From Bacteriovoracaceae bacterium (GTDB lineage: Bacteria > Bdellovibrionota > UBA1018), in contig CANFJX010000003.1 of the NCBI GenBank assembly GCA_947447665.1, positions 124,001 to 188,000 on the forward strand: a stretch of DNA of 64,000 nt, given 5' to 3'. Numbering within the stretch: the first letter of the stretch is position 1; each line of letters starts with the position of its first letter. The position numbers were made by a program, and so were the translations under genes. Shown one piece after another: positions 48,401 to 56,837 of this stretch. The notes under the pieces were generated by a model. That model did no database searches, had not been told where the DNA came from, and was given only the letters and a program-made list of their open reading frames with translations.

Positions 48401-49423
48401 ATGGAAGATTTGAATCGAATTTTAAGCTCAAGCTCCAAGGACTGGTTATTAGCGGTGTTGGTCATGATAGCGACATTTTTAACCGCGAATGTCGTAAAGT
48501 CAATCTTAACAAGACTTTACGAACAAAGAGGTTGGAAAATCCTCAAACGACTGGCCCCATCAATCGCTCACTTAGTCTATATACTTGGCTTCAGAATTTG
48601 CTCTGAAATCTCGCCACTCCGAGGCCCCTTAGAAAAATGGGTCGAAGGAGGCATCTACATTTTCGCAGTTTTCGTACTCATGCGCCTAATTGAAAAGGCT
48701 GCGCTGGTCGGCATCGATTGGAGCCTAAGACAAGTAGAAAACTCTGAGGCTCTCAGGCAGGGGTTTTTACCCCTCATTAAAAACCTCATTACGGTTTTTA
48801 TTTTTGCTTCGGGCGGAATCATGATTCTCAATCACTTCCACTACGACGCCATGTCCCTCATCACTGCACTGGGGGTAAGCTCTCTTGCTGTAGGTCTCGC
48901 GGCTAAAGATACGCTGTCCAATATGATCTCAGGTTTTATCCTTTTGATTGATCGAAATCTCCGACCTGGAGACAATATCCAGCTAGATGGCTATGGGGGC
49001 AAAATCAGGGAAATTGGACTCAGAAGCACCCAACTCCTTCTCGGGGATGGCAATACTCTCATCGTCCCCAATACCGACCTAGTAAACACAAAAATCCTCA
49101 ATCTCTCGATGCCCGCTCAAGAGAAGTCTTGTACGATCCACATTCGTGTCCCTCTCTCACTATCATTTTCAGGCGTTCGAAAGACCCTCCTCGAAATTAT
49201 TGACGAACTTGAACAAGTATCAAAACCAAAAGCCCCGTCGATCCAGCTTTCACACCTGTCCGATGGATATCAAGCCATTCAGATCACTTTCTGGGTAAGA
49301 CGAACGGATGCCGTCGGCTCGACCACATCAAGCTTTAACGAACAGCTTCTACTCCGAGCTCAAAAAAATGAAATCGAGCTAGTCGCCTCCCCCCTCTTAA
49401 GGGTGCAAACTGCCCCGACTTAG
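48401..49423 (+). CDS. Small-conductance mechanosensitive channel (MscS family)
   Basis: The ATG at 48401 has AAGGA six bases before it, and starts MEDLNRILSSSSKDW; an in-frame GTG at 48338 would add 21 residues. About 340 aa. Three to four TM segments, including the pore helix with the Ala/Gly-rich pattern TALGVSSLAVGLAAKDTLSN, and the following FILLIDRNLRPGDNIQLDGYGG beta domain, which is the MscS signature. Protects against hypo-osmotic shock. It has its own promoter region, divergent from the alkyltransferase. Confidence 0.92.
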   Translation: MEDLNRILSSSSKDWLLAVLVMIATFLTANVVKSILTRLYEQRGWKILKRLAPSIAHLVYILGFRICSEISPLRGPLEKWVEGGIYIFAVFVLMRLIEKAALVGIDWSLRQVENSEALRQGFLPLIKNLITVFIFASGGIMILNHFHYDAMSLITALGVSSLAVGLAAKDTLSNMISGFILLIDRNLRPGDNIQLDGYGGKIREIGLRSTQLLLGDGNTLIVPNTDLVNTKILNLSMPAQEKSCTIHIRVPLSLSFSGVRKTLLEIIDELEQVSKPKAPSIQLSHLSDGYQAIQITFWVRRTDAVGSTTSSFNEQLLLRAQKNEIELVASPLLRVQTAPT

Positions 49424-49520
49424 ACATTGAGGTAAAATCCTTTATTTTCGCTTGTTTATCAGGTTTAAGCAAGATAATGTGCCGACCAATCGATACTAGG
49501 ATTTTTAGGAGATTGAAGAA

Positions 49521-51221
49521 GTGCACTCAGACTCATATGTCGTGTTAGCAAGAAAATGGAGGCCAGCGCAATTCAAGGACATCGTCGGACAAAATCACAT
49601 CGTCCGGACCTTGAATAATGCGATTCGTTCCAACCGACTTCATCACGCCTATCTTTTCACCGGTTCGCGAGGGATCGGTAAAACTTCGATTGCAAGAATT
49701 TTCGCCAAGGTAATCCGCTGCGAATCTCCACGCACTCGGGAGACTGAACTTGATCTCCTTCAGTCTTGTGATCTCTGCGCAAGTTGCAGAGAAATTTCAG
49801 CTAGCAACAGTGTAGATGTCATTGAAATCGATGGGGCATCGAATAACGGCGTTGAGGCAGTCAGAGAGATTCGAGATAATGTAAAATACATGCCTTCTCA
49901 GGGCACCAGAAAAATCTACATCATTGACGAAGTACACATGCTGACTACGGCAGCATTTAATGCACTATTAAAAACCTTAGAAGAACCTCCTGCACATGTG
50001 ATTTTCATATTTGCAACCACCGAGCCACACAAAATTCCGGCAACCGTACTATCCCGTTGCCAACGCTTTGATTATCGTCGCGTGACCCTGAGCCAAATCC
50101 AATCCCGCCTGACAGAAATAGCTCAAGCAGAAAGTGTTGAGATCGAATCATCAGCCCTTACCTTAATTGGCCGAGCAGCAGAGGGAAGCATGAGGGATGC
50201 CCTCTCTTTACTCGATCAAGTGATCGCTTTTTCGAGCGGCGCAATCTCTTTGCAATCAGTAAGAGAAAGTATCGGCTTAATCGAAGGTCAAACGCTTATT
50301 CAAATTCTTTTCGGAATTTTTAAAAAAACGCCCGCGGACGCCCTCGTTTGGATCGACAAGGCCCACGAACAGGGACACGATCTACGAATTTTAACTCGCG
50401 GATTAATTGAGTTTTTATACTATATTTTGCTAATCCAGGTCGATTCCATGAATCGTACTTCAATTGATGTATCGGATGAAGAACTAACAGAACTCCGAAC
50501 ACTTGCAAGCCTGAGATCTCCCGAAGAAATCGAGCTATTTTTTCAAGTATTCCATCACGGTATGGAAACATTAGCTCGTTCTCCTCAACCCAAGATTGTA
50601 TTGAGCGTTTTAATCATTAAATGCTCCACAGCGGAGGCGCTCTTTTCGACCGACCGAAAGCCGCCAGAAAGTCAAGGTACGCCTTTTTCTCCCCCCATCC
50701 CAAAGAACTCACCTCCACCTCCCAAGGTGCAAGCTTCCGAACCGGCAGCTCAGCAGACCTCCGCACAGAACGTTGAAATAGGGCGTGAAAGTAAAAAAAC
50801 ATGGGAGGGCCTGATCGATCACATCAGAAGGTCGCGCCCCCTGCTTGCCTCAATTCTTGAACATTCCTCGGGCACTACTTTTCCGCAGAGCCAAGGGACG
50901 GCCTCGAATCAAAACCTGACCATTTTCTTTTCTCCTGAAGACGCTTACTTTCGGGAACAGCTCCAATCTCGCATATATCAGGAACAGCTCAACTCTCTTT
51001 CTCGTGACTACCTCGGTTTTTCAATCCGACTCCAAATTGAGTGTCGAACCAGTGGGGAAAGCCTAGCAACGCGGAGAGAGCGGGAATATAAGGAACGCCA
51101 GGAGATGATCAGAAACCAGGCTACGCATCACCCGATCATCACTGAGGCTAAATCACTTTTTGGAGGGGAACTGGGACCCATCCAACTCGTAGAGGATACG
51201 CATGCAGAGCTCTCGACATGA
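49521..51221 (+). CDS. dnaX: DNA polymerase III subunit gamma/tau
   Basis: Clamp-loader ATPase. The GTG at 49521 follows AGGAG nine bases upstream. MHSDSYVVLARKWRPAQFKD begins the AAA+ domain; Walker A is GSRGIGKTS; the zinc module contains CDLCASC; Walker B region reads IIDEVHMLT; sensor 1 lies in IFIFATTEPHKIPATVLSR. The C-terminal 200 residues vary, as in tau. At 566 aa it is typical. No obvious slippery heptamer is claimed. Overlaps recR by 20 bases. Confidence 0.95.
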   Translation: MHSDSYVVLARKWRPAQFKDIVGQNHIVRTLNNAIRSNRLHHAYLFTGSRGIGKTSIARIFAKVIRCESPRTRETELDLLQSCDLCASCREISASNSVDVIEIDGASNNGVEAVREIRDNVKYMPSQGTRKIYIIDEVHMLTTAAFNALLKTLEEPPAHVIFIFATTEPHKIPATVLSRCQRFDYRRVTLSQIQSRLTEIAQAESVEIESSALTLIGRAAEGSMRDALSLLDQVIAFSSGAISLQSVRESIGLIEGQTLIQILFGIFKKTPADALVWIDKAHEQGHDLRILTRGLIEFLYYILLIQVDSMNRTSIDVSDEELTELRTLASLRSPEEIELFFQVFHHGMETLARSPQPKIVLSVLIIKCSTAEALFSTDRKPPESQGTPFSPPIPKNSPPPPKVQASEPAAQQTSAQNVEIGRESKKTWEGLIDHIRRSRPLLASILEHSSGTTFPQSQGTASNQNLTIFFSPEDAYFREQLQSRIYQEQLNSLSRDYLGFSIRLQIECRTSGESLATRREREYKERQEMIRNQATHHPIITEAKSLFGGELGPIQLVEDTHAELST

Positions 51222-51813
51222 TACAGTTTCAAGATTGATTTTTGAACTTTCGAAGCTCCCTGGAATTGGCGAGAAAACAGCCGCTCGACTCACCCACTTT
51301 ATTTTAAGACAGAACGAAGACTATGCACAGTCCTTGGCTGAAGCTATTTTAAATGCGAAGCAAAAGACGAGCCTTTGCCAGAGCTGCCTCACTTTTACAG
51401 ACACAAATCCATGCAGAATCTGCTCAAGCCAGGACCGAAATGCCAGTTTAATTTGCGTCGTAGAGCGTCCCACCGACGTGCTATCGATCGAAAGCTCTGG
51501 GATCTTTCGTGGCTACTACCACGTCCTCCACGGCACACTCTCCCCTCTGGAGGGCGTTGGACCAGAGGAGCTTAAAATCAAAGAGCTTCTTTTTCGAATC
51601 AACCAACATCCAGGACAACTTCGAGAGGTAATCTTAGCCACCAACCCTAGCGTCGAGGGAGAGGCTACTGCTTTGTATCTAGCTCGAATCATTAAGCCTC
51701 TTGGAATTAAAGTAACTCAGTTAGCCTATGGCCTACCCGTAGGCGGCCTTTTGGAATACTCAGACAAACAAACCATTGGCAAAGCCTTAGAAAACCGCAT
51801 GGAGATCGATTAG
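51202..51813 (+). CDS. recR: Recombination mediator RecR
   Basis: 203-aa RecR: helix-hairpin-helix (LSKLPGIGEKTAARLTHFIL), a C4 zinc finger (CQSCLTF and CRICSSQDR, with the second pair spaced as expected), and a Toprim domain (CVVERPTDVLSIESSG, EVILATNPSVEGEATA). With RecF/RecO it loads RecA on gapped DNA. It overlaps dnaX by 20 bases; the ybaB gene that usually separates dnaX and recR is missing. Confidence 0.96.
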   Translation: MQSSRHDTVSRLIFELSKLPGIGEKTAARLTHFILRQNEDYAQSLAEAILNAKQKTSLCQSCLTFTDTNPCRICSSQDRNASLICVVERPTDVLSIESSGIFRGYYHVLHGTLSPLEGVGPEELKIKELLFRINQHPGQLREVILATNPSVEGEATALYLARIIKPLGIKVTQLAYGLPVGGLLEYSDKQTIGKALENRMEID

Positions 51814-52407
51814 GTGAGCTTTATCAACTACACAACCAAAGAAATCAACTGCAAGGTGATTTACTTCGGACCTGGACTGAGTGGCAAGACAACCAATATT
51901 CAATACATATACGAACAAACCCAGCAGCGAGAGCGCGGGAAGCTAGTCACCCTCAGCACAGAGAACGAGCGAACATTATTTTTCGATTTTCTTCCCCTCT
52001 CCATTGGAGATGTACGTGGCTTTAAAACGAGATTTCATCTATACACGATTCCAGGCCAAACATTTTATGAATTGTCCCGTCAATTTATTCTCAAAGGAGT
52101 GGACGGAATTGTATTTGTCGCAGATAGTCAAACAGAAAGAATGGAGGCAAATATAGAAAGCTTTGAAGCACTCGAAAAAAGTTTGGAAAAGCAGGGCTAT
52201 GACATCCACAAACTCCCTTTGGTGTTCCAATACAACAAACGGGACATGCCGGCTACGGTCACAGTTCAAGAACTCGAAGCTACATTTAATCCAGTGCATC
52301 GGCCTTATTTTGAGGCTATCGCTCATCGAGGACAGGGGGTCATGGAAACCTTGCAATCGATTAGCCAACTTGTGATACGCGAACTGAAGGGGGAAGAGAA
52401 GAAATGA
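51814..52407 (+). CDS. mglA: MglA-family small GTPase
   Basis: Ras-like GTPase of the bacterial polarity type. P-loop GPGLSGKTTNIQYIYE, switch region LSTENERTLFFDFLPL, the switch II TIPGQTFYELSRQFI, NKxD as YNKRDMP, and VDGIVFVADSQTERMEANIES are near-diagnostic of Myxococcus MglA. GTG start right at the end of recR. 197 aa, normal. MglA controls cell polarity and gliding with an MglB GAP (roadblock protein), which is not in the window, so its partner must be elsewhere. The setting between recR and a DksA-like gene is noteworthy. Confidence 0.93.
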   Translation: MSFINYTTKEINCKVIYFGPGLSGKTTNIQYIYEQTQQRERGKLVTLSTENERTLFFDFLPLSIGDVRGFKTRFHLYTIPGQTFYELSRQFILKGVDGIVFVADSQTERMEANIESFEALEKSLEKQGYDIHKLPLVFQYNKRDMPATVTVQELEATFNPVHRPYFEAIAHRGQGVMETLQSISQLVIRELKGEEKK

Positions 52408-52817
52408 AAAAGGATACTCTCAAGAAATTCAAGAAGCTTTTTGAGACACAGCGGAACGCGATTCAGAGAAATCACAACAGCATTATTTGTGACGACTTTC
52501 GTATTTGCCCAGAAGACCGCTACGACGAGGCAGACCAGGCCCGAGCGGACATCGAGCAAGCTATTCGCATGCAGCTGAAAAATCGCGAAGCTGCGCACAT
52601 GAAAAAAGTTGACGAAGCTCTTCGCAGAATCGAGGAAGGCACCTTTGGACTTTGCGAAGAATGTGACGAAGACATCGAACTAAAACGTCTGGAAGCTCGC
52701 CCAACAGCCACTCTGTGCGTTGCCTGCAAAGAGGATCAAGAGCGACGCGAGCTACTGACGGCGTCCAAGGCCAGTCAGAATTTTCGTTCGATCGATCGAA
52801 GAAGGTTTCTGAGTTAA
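52404..52817 (+). CDS. DksA/TraR-family zinc-finger protein
   Basis: 137 aa. A helical N-terminal half with the acidic tip motif DEADQARADIE, matching the DxxDxA pattern of E. coli DksA, leads to the C4 zinc finger CEECDEDIELKRLEARPTATL (first Cys pair 3 apart) and CVACKEDQERRE. Such proteins bind the RNA polymerase secondary channel with ppGpp. It overlaps mglA by four bases (ATGA), so it is translationally coupled to a polarity GTPase. It is likely a DksA paralogue; without the rest of the genome I cannot say whether it is the main one. Confidence 0.9.
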   Translation: MKKDTLKKFKKLFETQRNAIQRNHNSIICDDFRICPEDRYDEADQARADIEQAIRMQLKNREAAHMKKVDEALRRIEEGTFGLCEECDEDIELKRLEARPTATLCVACKEDQERRELLTASKASQNFRSIDRRRFLS

Positions 52818-52832
52818 TCACTCGTAAGTGAC

Positions 52833-52878
52833 AGTGGTCAGGGAAGTCTGTAATACCTAAAAGACTTCCCTGACCGCT
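52833..52878. repeat. Long perfect inverted repeat between convergent dksA-like and subtilase genes
   Basis: GGTCAGGGAAGTCT (52836-52849) and AGACTTCCCTGACC (52862-52875) are perfect 14-base arms with a 12-base loop; the pairing extends by about two or three more base pairs on each side with a wobble. There is no T run on either side. It sits between two genes that converge, so it may block read-through in both directions. Confidence 0.75.
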
Positions 52879-52915
52879 CGAACACTCAATGAATCACTGC
52901 TAAAGAGCTCGTTTA

Positions 52916-54325
52916 CTAATCTTTATAGTTGAGCGCATTAAGGATATTGAGCCGACCCCCTGAAATGACCTTATCGCTCAAGGACGGCAGGTGATCTACC
53001 GTACTCAAAAGAGCCTGCTTCACCTTCTTATAATCCCAGTCGGGATGTTTTGACCACACCAGTGCAGCCGCTCCAGCCACATGAGGGCATGCCATCGAAG
53101 TGCCCGACATTTCTTTATATTGACCCCCAGGAATTGTGCTGTAAATCTTATCCCCAGGTGCGGCGATGTGAGTGGTTTTCTTGCCATAATTTGAGAAGTA
53201 AGCCAGGCCATCATTTTGATCAGTTGCAGCAACGGCGATGAGATTATCATTATCAAATGCAGCAGGATAGGATGCCGAATCAGGACTATCGTTATCAGCT
53301 GAACTATTTCCGGCAGCCGCAACGAACAAGACCCCTTTGGCCCTCGCTCGATCGATTGCCTCGTAGAGTGCCTTATTGTCAGGATCGCCCTGACCACCCC
53401 AACTATTACTCAAGACCTTCGCACCGTGGGCAATCGCATAATCAATTGCGCGGATCGCATCAGCAGTCGTCCCACTTCCATCCTTGGTGATGAACTTCAA
53501 TGCCATCAAGGAGACCAACTGACTTACTCCGGACACTCCAATTCCATTCCCGCCCACTGCACCTATCGTTCCCGCAGTGTGAGTACCGTGCTCTTGATCA
53601 TCAAACGGTAGACCATCGTTGTGGACAAAATCATATCCAGCTACATCGTTCTTCTCGGTCGGATTTGGATTTCGCCAGACATTAAACCCAAGGTCCACGT
53701 GATTGTAATCAATCCCAGTATCGATATCGGCAACAACGAAGTCCTTACTGCCCCTATGGTCTTTCCAAGCATCTTGGGCGCTAATTTTTGTCATCCCCCA
53801 GAGCTTATCCAGCTCTTGATCGGTAGCCGGTGGATTGACTTCAACAGGTGCCGCACTCAATGCAGGCCTCGCGCCAGCACTCGGTGGGTTGACTGGGGTT
53901 TCCGCGCCGTCCCCGGAATCATCACAACCCGGAGGCATCGGAACTCCAGGTACCCAGCATGGAATTTTTCCATCATCAGAGTAGCCAATTAATCTGTGAG
54001 CACTATCGTGGATTGGCAGCGTATACAGCAGGTAATTAGGCTGAGCAAACTCAACCTGACTGTCAGCATTGAGCTGCTTCAAGGCTGCCTCAACAGAAAG
54101 CCCATCATCAAGAGTGAGTTGCTCCAGGCTCCTTATAAGCCGAGAATACCTTTGGACTTTTTTAACTCCAAGTGAACGATAGAACTCGTCCATAGTTGAC
54201 CGCGTTCGAAGGACTCCGTCCTTATATTTTACCAGCACCTCGCCTTGCTTGAACTGAGATGCGGAGGCAACCGCCCCTCCACATAAAATCAAAGCAAGGA
54301 GAACTTTCTTCCCTGATAGTAGCAT
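52916..54325 (-). CDS. Secreted subtilisin-family serine protease (S8) with inhibitor prodomain
   Basis: 469-aa pre-pro-enzyme. The Sec signal peptide (VLLALILCGGAVASA) is followed by an I9-type propeptide around residues 25-100 (GEVLVKYKDGV and VEFAQPNYLLY). A linker with CWVPGVPMPPGC and Pro-rich sequence follows. Catalytic triad: Asp202 (VADIDTGIDYNH), His246 (EHGTHTAG), Ser410 (SGTSMACPH), with oxyanion Asn340 (AAGNSSAD). It is likely exported and autoactivated. The gene stands alone, between the dksA-like gene and fabG-like gene, and is convergent with the former. Confidence 0.95.
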   Translation of the reverse strand: MLLSGKKVLLALILCGGAVASASQFKQGEVLVKYKDGVLRTRSTMDEFYRSLGVKKVQRYSRLIRSLEQLTLDDGLSVEAALKQLNADSQVEFAQPNYLLYTLPIHDSAHRLIGYSDDGKIPCWVPGVPMPPGCDDSGDGAETPVNPPSAGARPALSAAPVEVNPPATDQELDKLWGMTKISAQDAWKDHRGSKDFVVADIDTGIDYNHVDLGFNVWRNPNPTEKNDVAGYDFVHNDGLPFDDQEHGTHTAGTIGAVGGNGIGVSGVSQLVSLMALKFITKDGSGTTADAIRAIDYAIAHGAKVLSNSWGGQGDPDNKALYEAIDRARAKGVLFVAAAGNSSADNDSPDSASYPAAFDNDNLIAVAATDQNDGLAYFSNYGKKTTHIAAPGDKIYSTIPGGQYKEMSGTSMACPHVAGAAALVWSKHPDWDYKKVKQALLSTVDHLPSLSDKVISGGRLNILNALNYKD

Positions 54326-54512
54326 TTTTACTTCCCCCTATTTTTAATAGTAAAACCCTAGCAAAATAATAACAAATATCAATGCTTCAGGCAGTGTAAT
54401 TAGATTCGAATATTTTGCAAATTTGACGCAGTGATATATTTTTTTAACGAGCATTGTGATTTCGCGAGAAAAAGTCTAAGTTATGACTATTTTAATTTTT
54501 GAAGGGAAAGAA

Positions 54513-55280
54513 ATGGGAACTCAACTAACACTCCTAGAATCAATCAAAGACCGCGTCGCTATCATCACAGGCTCAGGAAGAGGCATTGGAGCCGCCATCG
54601 CAAGGAAACTTGCCCAGGCCGGGGCGAATGTCGTCATCAATGATATCAATCATGAAAATGCTGAGTCGATGGCAAAGGAAATCCAAAGCATGGGCCGACG
54701 CTCCATGGTGTCGACCCATGACATATCCGATCAAAAAAGCGCAAATGAACTCATAAAAGAAGTTAAAATGAACTTTGGAAGAGTCGATATCCTTGTAAAT
54801 AACGCAGGAATTACGCGGGACGCCCTCCTTCACAAACTCTCTGAGGAGAAGTGGGACGAAGTGATCCGAGTCAATCTTAAAGGTCCTTTCAACATGGGAC
54901 AGGCCTGTGCTCGAGAGATGATGGAACAAAACTATGGAAAGATCGTCAATCTCTCCTCGGTAGCTTCGATGGGCAATATCGGCCAAACCAACTATTCAGC
55001 ATCGAAGGCGGGTGTCTTGGGCATGACCTACACCTGGGCTTTAGAGCTAGCTAAGTATAAAATCAATGTGAACGCAGTGGCACCAGGATTCGTCGAGTCT
55101 GTTCTTACCCAACAGATCCCGCCTGAAATTCAACAGAAATTCATTGAAAAGATCCCCCTCAAGAGAATGGGAAGCCCAGAAGACATTGCGAGTCTAGTGG
55201 CATTTCTGGTGAGCGATAGCTCTTCTTATCTCACTGGGCAGTGTATCTCAATGGACGGCGGCCTAACAGCAGGTCTCTAA
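54513..55280 (+). CDS. fabG: 3-oxoacyl-ACP reductase FabG-like SDR
   Basis: NADPH-dependent beta-ketoacyl reductase of the classical SDR type. Cofactor motif TGSGRGIG (TGxxxGIG), NNAG with the catalytic Asn region, Ser in NLSSVASMGNIGQ, and the catalytic Tyr-Lys pair YSASK. The end SSYLTGQCISMDGG is typical of FabG. The ATG at 54513 follows AAGGG six bases upstream; an in-frame ATG at 54483 would add 10 residues. It is isolated from other fatty-acid synthesis genes, so it may serve another pathway (for example acetoacetyl-CoA reduction), although sequence alone favours FabG. Confidence 0.88.
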   Translation: MGTQLTLLESIKDRVAIITGSGRGIGAAIARKLAQAGANVVINDINHENAESMAKEIQSMGRRSMVSTHDISDQKSANELIKEVKMNFGRVDILVNNAGITRDALLHKLSEEKWDEVIRVNLKGPFNMGQACAREMMEQNYGKIVNLSSVASMGNIGQTNYSASKAGVLGMTYTWALELAKYKINVNAVAPGFVESVLTQQIPPEIQQKFIEKIPLKRMGSPEDIASLVAFLVSDSSSYLTGQCISMDGGLTAGL

Positions 55281-55283
55281 GAC

Positions 55284-55316
55284 AAAAAAAGGGGGAGGTC
55301 ACAATACCCTCCCCCC
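55284..55316 (-). terminator. Intrinsic terminator for the ftsZ transcript
   Basis: On the minus strand the arms of about eight G/C pairs (GGGAGGG region paired with CCTCCCCC) are followed by seven T residues (complement of the A run at 55284-55290). It lies 24 bases beyond the ftsZ stop, and between the convergent fabG-like gene and ftsZ. On the plus strand there is no T tract, so it acts mainly for ftsZ. Confidence 0.85.
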
Positions 55317-55339
55317 ACTCCTAAGTCTGAAAAAAAAAA

Positions 55340-56815
55340 TTAGACTTCTCGTTCTTGCTGTCTTCTCATGTAGGTCGGAATATCGTACTCATCATCTGTC
55401 AAATTGGTAATTCCAAGACGTTGAGCGATCGCTCGGGCCCTTGCCAATTCTACAGATTCAGGCGCAGCGCCATGAGCTGGCGGTAGTGAAGCAATCCCAG
55501 ATACGACCGGAGACTCCTTAAGTACTACTTCTTCCATCTCCATCGGCGGGCGAATTTCTGACTCCGGCTGTGATCTCGTATAATTCGTGCTCGCCAACAT
55601 TGCGGCTGACGGCTGAGGAGGCGCCCGGTGGTAAGTCTGTTGTGCTGGAGCGGGAGCTGGAGACTGAGGCATTATGGGAGCCTGCACTGGAGCCTGATTG
55701 GGTGCGGGAGCCTGAGCTGGAGCCTGATAGGGTGTCGACACTGGAGCTTGACCTGACACTTGAGCAGGAGCCTGAGCTGGAGCCGCAGGGGAACGTGCAG
55801 GAACTGGTGCGTTAGCTGCTACCTGAACCATGGTCGAATGGGATTGCGTGGCACTCGCAGCTCCACCCAATCCTGTAGCTATGACCGTCACTTTGACTGC
55901 ATCCTTCATTGACTCATCGATTACAGTGCCGAAAATGATTTCAGCGTCCTCATGGGCTGCCTCCATGATGAGTGTCGTAGCTTCGTTAACTTCGTGAATT
56001 TTGAGATTCGAGCCACCCGTAATATTGATAATAATTCCGGTCGCTCCGTCGATTGAGATATCTTCTAAGAGTGGGCTAGAAATAGCATTAGTAGCAGCCT
56101 CAACAGCTCGATGCTCTCCCTCCCCAAAACCGATCCCCATCAACGCCAACCCCTTATTCTGCATAATGGTTTTGACGTCTGCAAAGTCGCTGTTGATCAA
56201 TCCAGTGTGATTAATCAAATCTGAGATGCCTTGCACTGCATTCAGCAAAACCTCATCTGCCCTCTTAAACGCATCAATCATTGAGAGAGTCGTACCGGAA
56301 ATGGCTAAAAGACGTTGATTAGGAATAGTAATCAAAGAATCTACGCTCTCTCTTAACCATGTCATTCCCTGCTCTGCATGGCGCATTCTTTTTTTGCCTT
56401 CGAACATGAAAGGCTTGGTCACAACACCGACCGTGAGGGCCCCAATTTCCTTGGCAATTTTAGCAAAGATAGGAGCAGCTCCAGTACCGGTTCCCCCACC
56501 CATTCCTGCAGTAATGAAAACCATGTCTGCGCCAGCCAAGACTTCAGAGATTCTTGCATATTCCTCTAGGGCTGCTTTTCTTCCAATTTCTGGGTTCGCA
56601 CCAGCGCCCAGACCTTTCGTTAACTCCTGCCCAATAGGTAGCTTCATCGGTGCTAGAGATGCTTCCAAAGCCTGTTTATCGGTATTAGCGGTGATAAACT
56701 CCACGCCCTCCAGACCGGTCCGGATCATGGTATTTACTGCATTACAACCACTGCCCCCGACACCAACGACCTTGATTTTTGCACCTTGACTCACAAACTG
56801 ATTGATCTCGAACAT
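55340..56815 (-). CDS. ftsZ: Cell division protein FtsZ
   Basis: Tubulin-like GTPase forming the Z ring. The first strand is [18 protein letters not shown], the tubulin signature [10 protein letters not shown] follows, and the synergy-loop region (NADF-type: [11 protein letters not shown]) is conserved. After residue about 320 a long Pro/Ala/Gln linker of around 100 residues (repeating QAPAQAPA) leads to a C-terminal conserved peptide [14 protein letters not shown] that binds FtsA/ZipA-type tethers. At 491 aa it is longer than E. coli FtsZ (383 aa), due to the linker. Part of the dcw cluster, 22 bases after ftsA. Confidence 0.97.
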   Translation of the reverse strand: MFEINQFVSQGAKIKVVGVGGSGCNAVNTMIRTGLEGVEFITANTDKQALEASLAPMKLPIGQELTKGLGAGANPEIGRKAALEEYARISEVLAGADMVFITAGMGGGTGTGAAPIFAKIAKEIGALTVGVVTKPFMFEGKKRMRHAEQGMTWLRESVDSLITIPNQRLLAISGTTLSMIDAFKRADEVLLNAVQGISDLINHTGLINSDFADVKTIMQNKGLALMGIGFGEGEHRAVEAATNAISSPLLEDISIDGATGIIINITGGSNLKIHEVNEATTLIMEAAHEDAEIIFGTVIDESMKDAVKVTVIATGLGGAASATQSHSTMVQVAANAPVPARSPAAPAQAPAQVSGQAPVSTPYQAPAQAPAPNQAPVQAPIMPQSPAPAPAQQTYHRAPPQPSAAMLASTNYTRSQPESEIRPPMEMEEVVLKESPVVSGIASLPPAHGAAPESVELARARAIAQRLGITNLTDDEYDIPTYMRRQQEREV

Positions 56816-56837
56816 ATTAATTTAGCACCCTTCTTTT

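Noticed and set aside
55570..55815. Open frame opposite the ftsZ linker, rich in Glu-Pro-Leu
   Set aside because: It mirrors the low-complexity Ala/Pro/Gln linker of ftsZ on the other strand; no start site or family signal.
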